The notes under the pieces: generated by a model | Databases searched by the model: none | Told to the model about the DNA's origin: nothing | Seen by the model: only the letters and a program-made list of their open reading frames with translations | Shown: positions 5,442-7,014 of the stretch, piece after piece | Layout of the letters: the number at the start of each line of letters is the position of its first letter | How positions within the stretch are numbered: the first letter of the stretch is position 1 | Position numbers and translations under genes: made by a program | Assembly (NCBI GenBank): GCA_019307645.1 | Contig: JAFDJF010000120.1 | Location: forward strand, 1 to 7,014 | Source of the DNA: Deltaproteobacteria bacterium | GTDB taxonomy: Bacteria; Desulfobacterota; DSM-4660; Desulfatiglandales; Desulfatiglandaceae | Direction: 5' to 3' | Length of the DNA stretch: 7,014 bases

Positions 5442-6290
5442 ATGACTGAGAACATAAAAAATATTTCAAGGCGAAATTTCATAAAGGCCTCAGGTGCAGC
5501 TGCTGCATCCGGCCTTCTTGTCTCATCAGGTGCCCTGGCACAAAAAACTGAGACAAAAACACTCCAGGTATGGTCATGTGGTGGACTGTCTGAAGCCTTT
5601 GTTCCTGCCGACAGAGAGTTTGAGCAAAAAACAGGGGTAACCATATCCTATACAGGCGCCTTTGCAGCCGCCCTTGGCAAATCTCTACTCGGAAATGCAA
5701 AAACAGAGGTCTTTGCCCCAAGAGTCGTTAACCTCAGCAAAAAGCTTAAAGATGAGGGGAAGATGGTATGGTACAAGCCCCTGTGTTTTACCCGTTATGT
5801 ACTTGCTGTTCCCAAAGGCAACCCTGCGGGGATAACATCCATAAAGGATATGGCAAAGTCCGGGATACGTGTGGTGCTGTCTTTTGGTGCTTCACCGCCG
5901 GGAGGAAAGGCGACAATGGGTCTTATGAAAAAGGCGGGCGTGCTTGAAGGGGCGCAGAAAAATGCCGTTTTTAACGGGGATTGCGTACAGCGCACCACAA
6001 AAATGCTGGTTAACGGAAAGGCGGACGCAGGCATTGTGGAACAGCGCATTACATGCCTTCCTGAATTTAGGGGAAAACTGGACATGATTCCAATTGATGA
6101 AAAATATTTTCCCCTGCCTCCCATGACTTTCACAATAGGCATGATGAAGTGGGCCAAAAATCCTGAAGTTGCGAAAAATTATATAGACTTCATCCTTTCT
6201 CCCGAAGGGCAGAAACACTTTGAAAATGCCGGGTTTATTCCCGCCATTTCTGATGAGGGAAAACGACTGATCAAGAAATTCGGAGTGTAG
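5442..6290 (+). CDS. Tat-exported ModA-like substrate-binding protein
   Basis: The start is ATG 5442, placed 9 bases after aaggggg (5426-5432); an in-frame ATG at 5385 lies inside the previous gene, and ATG 5433 touches the Shine-Dalgarno. The 282-residue precursor has a complete twin-arginine signal, SRRNFIK (9-15), a hydrophobic Ala/Ser/Gly/Leu stretch, and an ALA cleavage site after residue 33. The mature part follows molybdate-binding ModA in order: LQVWSCGGL, FEQKTGVTISYTGAF (60-74), TEVFAP (88-93), VLAVPKGNPAGI (120-131), PPGGKA (152-157), LVNGKADAGIV (189-199), and a C-terminal YIDFILSPEGQKHFENAGF. Two things are odd. It has four cysteines (46, 115, 181, 205), and the position of the first ligand serine of ModA appears to be Gly48. 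The Tat route usually serves proteins folded around a cofactor. The ligand may be molybdate, tungstate or something bound by thiols. It is likely co-transcribed with both neighbours. Confidence 0.88.
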   Translation: MTENIKNISRRNFIKASGAAAASGLLVSSGALAQKTETKTLQVWSCGGLSEAFVPADREFEQKTGVTISYTGAFAAALGKSLLGNAKTEVFAPRVVNLSKKLKDEGKMVWYKPLCFTRYVLAVPKGNPAGITSIKDMAKSGIRVVLSFGASPPGGKATMGLMKKAGVLEGAQKNAVFNGDCVQRTTKMLVNGKADAGIVEQRITCLPEFRGKLDMIPIDEKYFPLPPMTFTIGMMKWAKNPEVAKNYIDFILSPEGQKHFENAGFIPAISDEGKRLIKKFGV

Positions 6291-6291
6291 A

Positions 6292-7014
6292 ATGAACGAA
6301 AATGTCACTGCAGTTGAAATCGATAACGTTACCACTGACTCAAAGATCAGACTCAAATGGATAAGGCGGCTGTCTCAGACCGCCATGCTCTTAGTAATTG
6401 GAGAGTTTTCATTTTACGGGATATTCAGGTGCCCTTTTGCCGTTCCTTATGTCAGCTGTGCCAACTGCCCGGTAGTCCAGTGTCCGGGTAGATGGATGGT
6501 AATTCCTTTCTGGATTGTGTTAGGAATCAGCGCCATATTCTTTGGAAGAGCCTTCTGCGGGTGGGCATGTCCGGGCGGCCTTGTTTCCGAGCTTCTTTCC
6601 AGCCTCTCAAATATTGGGGAAAAAACCAAAAGAAGTATTGACGCAAAGCTCCATCTATTGAAATACCTGGTCCTGGCAGCGAGTCTTATATTCTGGCTCT
6701 ATTTATCAAACCCCAGGTGGGCAATTCCCGTCAGGACAGGAGAATTCTGGAACTCCGTCAGTCTGACCTTCCAGCATGCGGATAATCTGTGGCTCTTGAA
6801 GACCCTCGTCATCCTTGGATTTATTGTGCTTGGAGGCATTGTAGGCAATTTGTGGTGTCGTTATCTCTGTCCTACCGGAGGCGCCCTTGAGATTTTGCGG
6901 CGATTTGGTTTATTTCAATTCAAAAAATCCAGCAACTGCAACGACTGCGGTCTATGTTCAAAGGCATGCGAAATGAACACGGAACCTGAAAGCTATAATT
7001 GCACCAACTGTGGG
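6292..7014 (+). CDS. Membrane 4Fe-4S protein of the NapH/CcoG type, 3'-truncated by the window edge
   Basis: It starts one base after the ModA-like stop codon (TAGAATG), so the two are almost certainly co-translated. The visible 241 codons predict a membrane protein with hydrophobic segments near 28-44, 70-85, 122-138 and 168-187. Two cysteine motifs follow membrane segments, CGWACPGG (89-96) and CRYLCPTGG (189-197), which is the Fer4_5/NapH pattern. A cytoplasmic-type ferredoxin motif CNDCGLCSKAC (216-226) comes next, and CTNCG (237-241) begins a second one at the window end. An additional N-terminal set, C47-X8-C56-X2-C59-X4-C64 with CPFAVP and CPGRW around it, goes beyond the standard pattern. 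Related proteins pass electrons between the quinone pool or cytoplasm and periplasmic enzymes, or help insert metals. Here it could serve redox chemistry for the exported ModA-like protein or the radical SAM enzyme. The family is secure; the role is inferred. Confidence 0.9.
   Translation, partial: MNENVTAVEIDNVTTDSKIRLKWIRRLSQTAMLLVIGEFSFYGIFRCPFAVPYVSCANCPVVQCPGRWMVIPFWIVLGISAIFFGRAFCGWACPGGLVSELLSSLSNIGEKTKRSIDAKLHLLKYLVLAASLIFWLYLSNPRWAIPVRTGEFWNSVSLTFQHADNLWLLKTLVILGFIVLGGIVGNLWCRYLCPTGGALEILRRFGLFQFKKSSNCNDCGLCSKACEMNTEPESYNCTNCG

Overview
The window reads as part of an anaerobic, Gram-negative-type bacterial chromosome, most plausibly a sulfate reducer or a relative in the Desulfobacterota. 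This is an inference from gene content: a Tat-exported binding protein, a NifB-like radical SAM enzyme, a polyferredoxin-type membrane protein, non-lipoprotein periplasmic binding proteins and a palindromic repeat element. No rRNA, tRNA or housekeeping gene is present to fix the taxonomy. All supported genes lie on the plus strand. Both window edges cut through genes.

Bases 1-3177 carry a metal-chelate ABC importer of the FecBCD/BtuCDF type. It consists of a 5'-truncated FecCD permease, an ATPase that overlaps it by one base (TAATG), a gene-poor gap of about 350 bases, and then the periplasmic binding protein. The gap holds what looks like a small non-autonomous mobile element of about 261 bp. 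Its 9-bp terminal inverted repeats abut a perfect 10-bp direct repeat, and it has a long imperfect palindrome inside. Behind the binding protein, at 3238-4201, come a short TiaS-like (IDDTD motif) protein and a 68-residue protein with seven cysteines. Both are spaced as if co-transcribed with it.

Bases 4202-4581 are a second gap. It contains two hairpins, a TTGACA-type promoter candidate, and a strong Shine-Dalgarno sequence for the next gene. The second block (4582-7014) holds a stand-alone NifB-like radical SAM protein, a Tat-exported ModA-like binding protein with four cysteines, and a membrane 4Fe-4S protein related to NapH/CcoG that runs off the end. Spacings of 23 and 1 bases suggest one operon.

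The working picture is two adjacent modules concerned with metals. The first imports a metal complex or oxyanion. The second pairs a cluster-handling radical SAM enzyme with an exported oxyanion-type binding protein and a membrane electron-transfer or cluster protein. No nifH, nifD, nifK, nifE or nifN gene is visible, and the NifB-like protein appears to lack a cysteine that NifB proteins have. The second block is therefore the best candidate for an undescribed metallocofactor or metal-trafficking system. That it is one system is inference from gene order.
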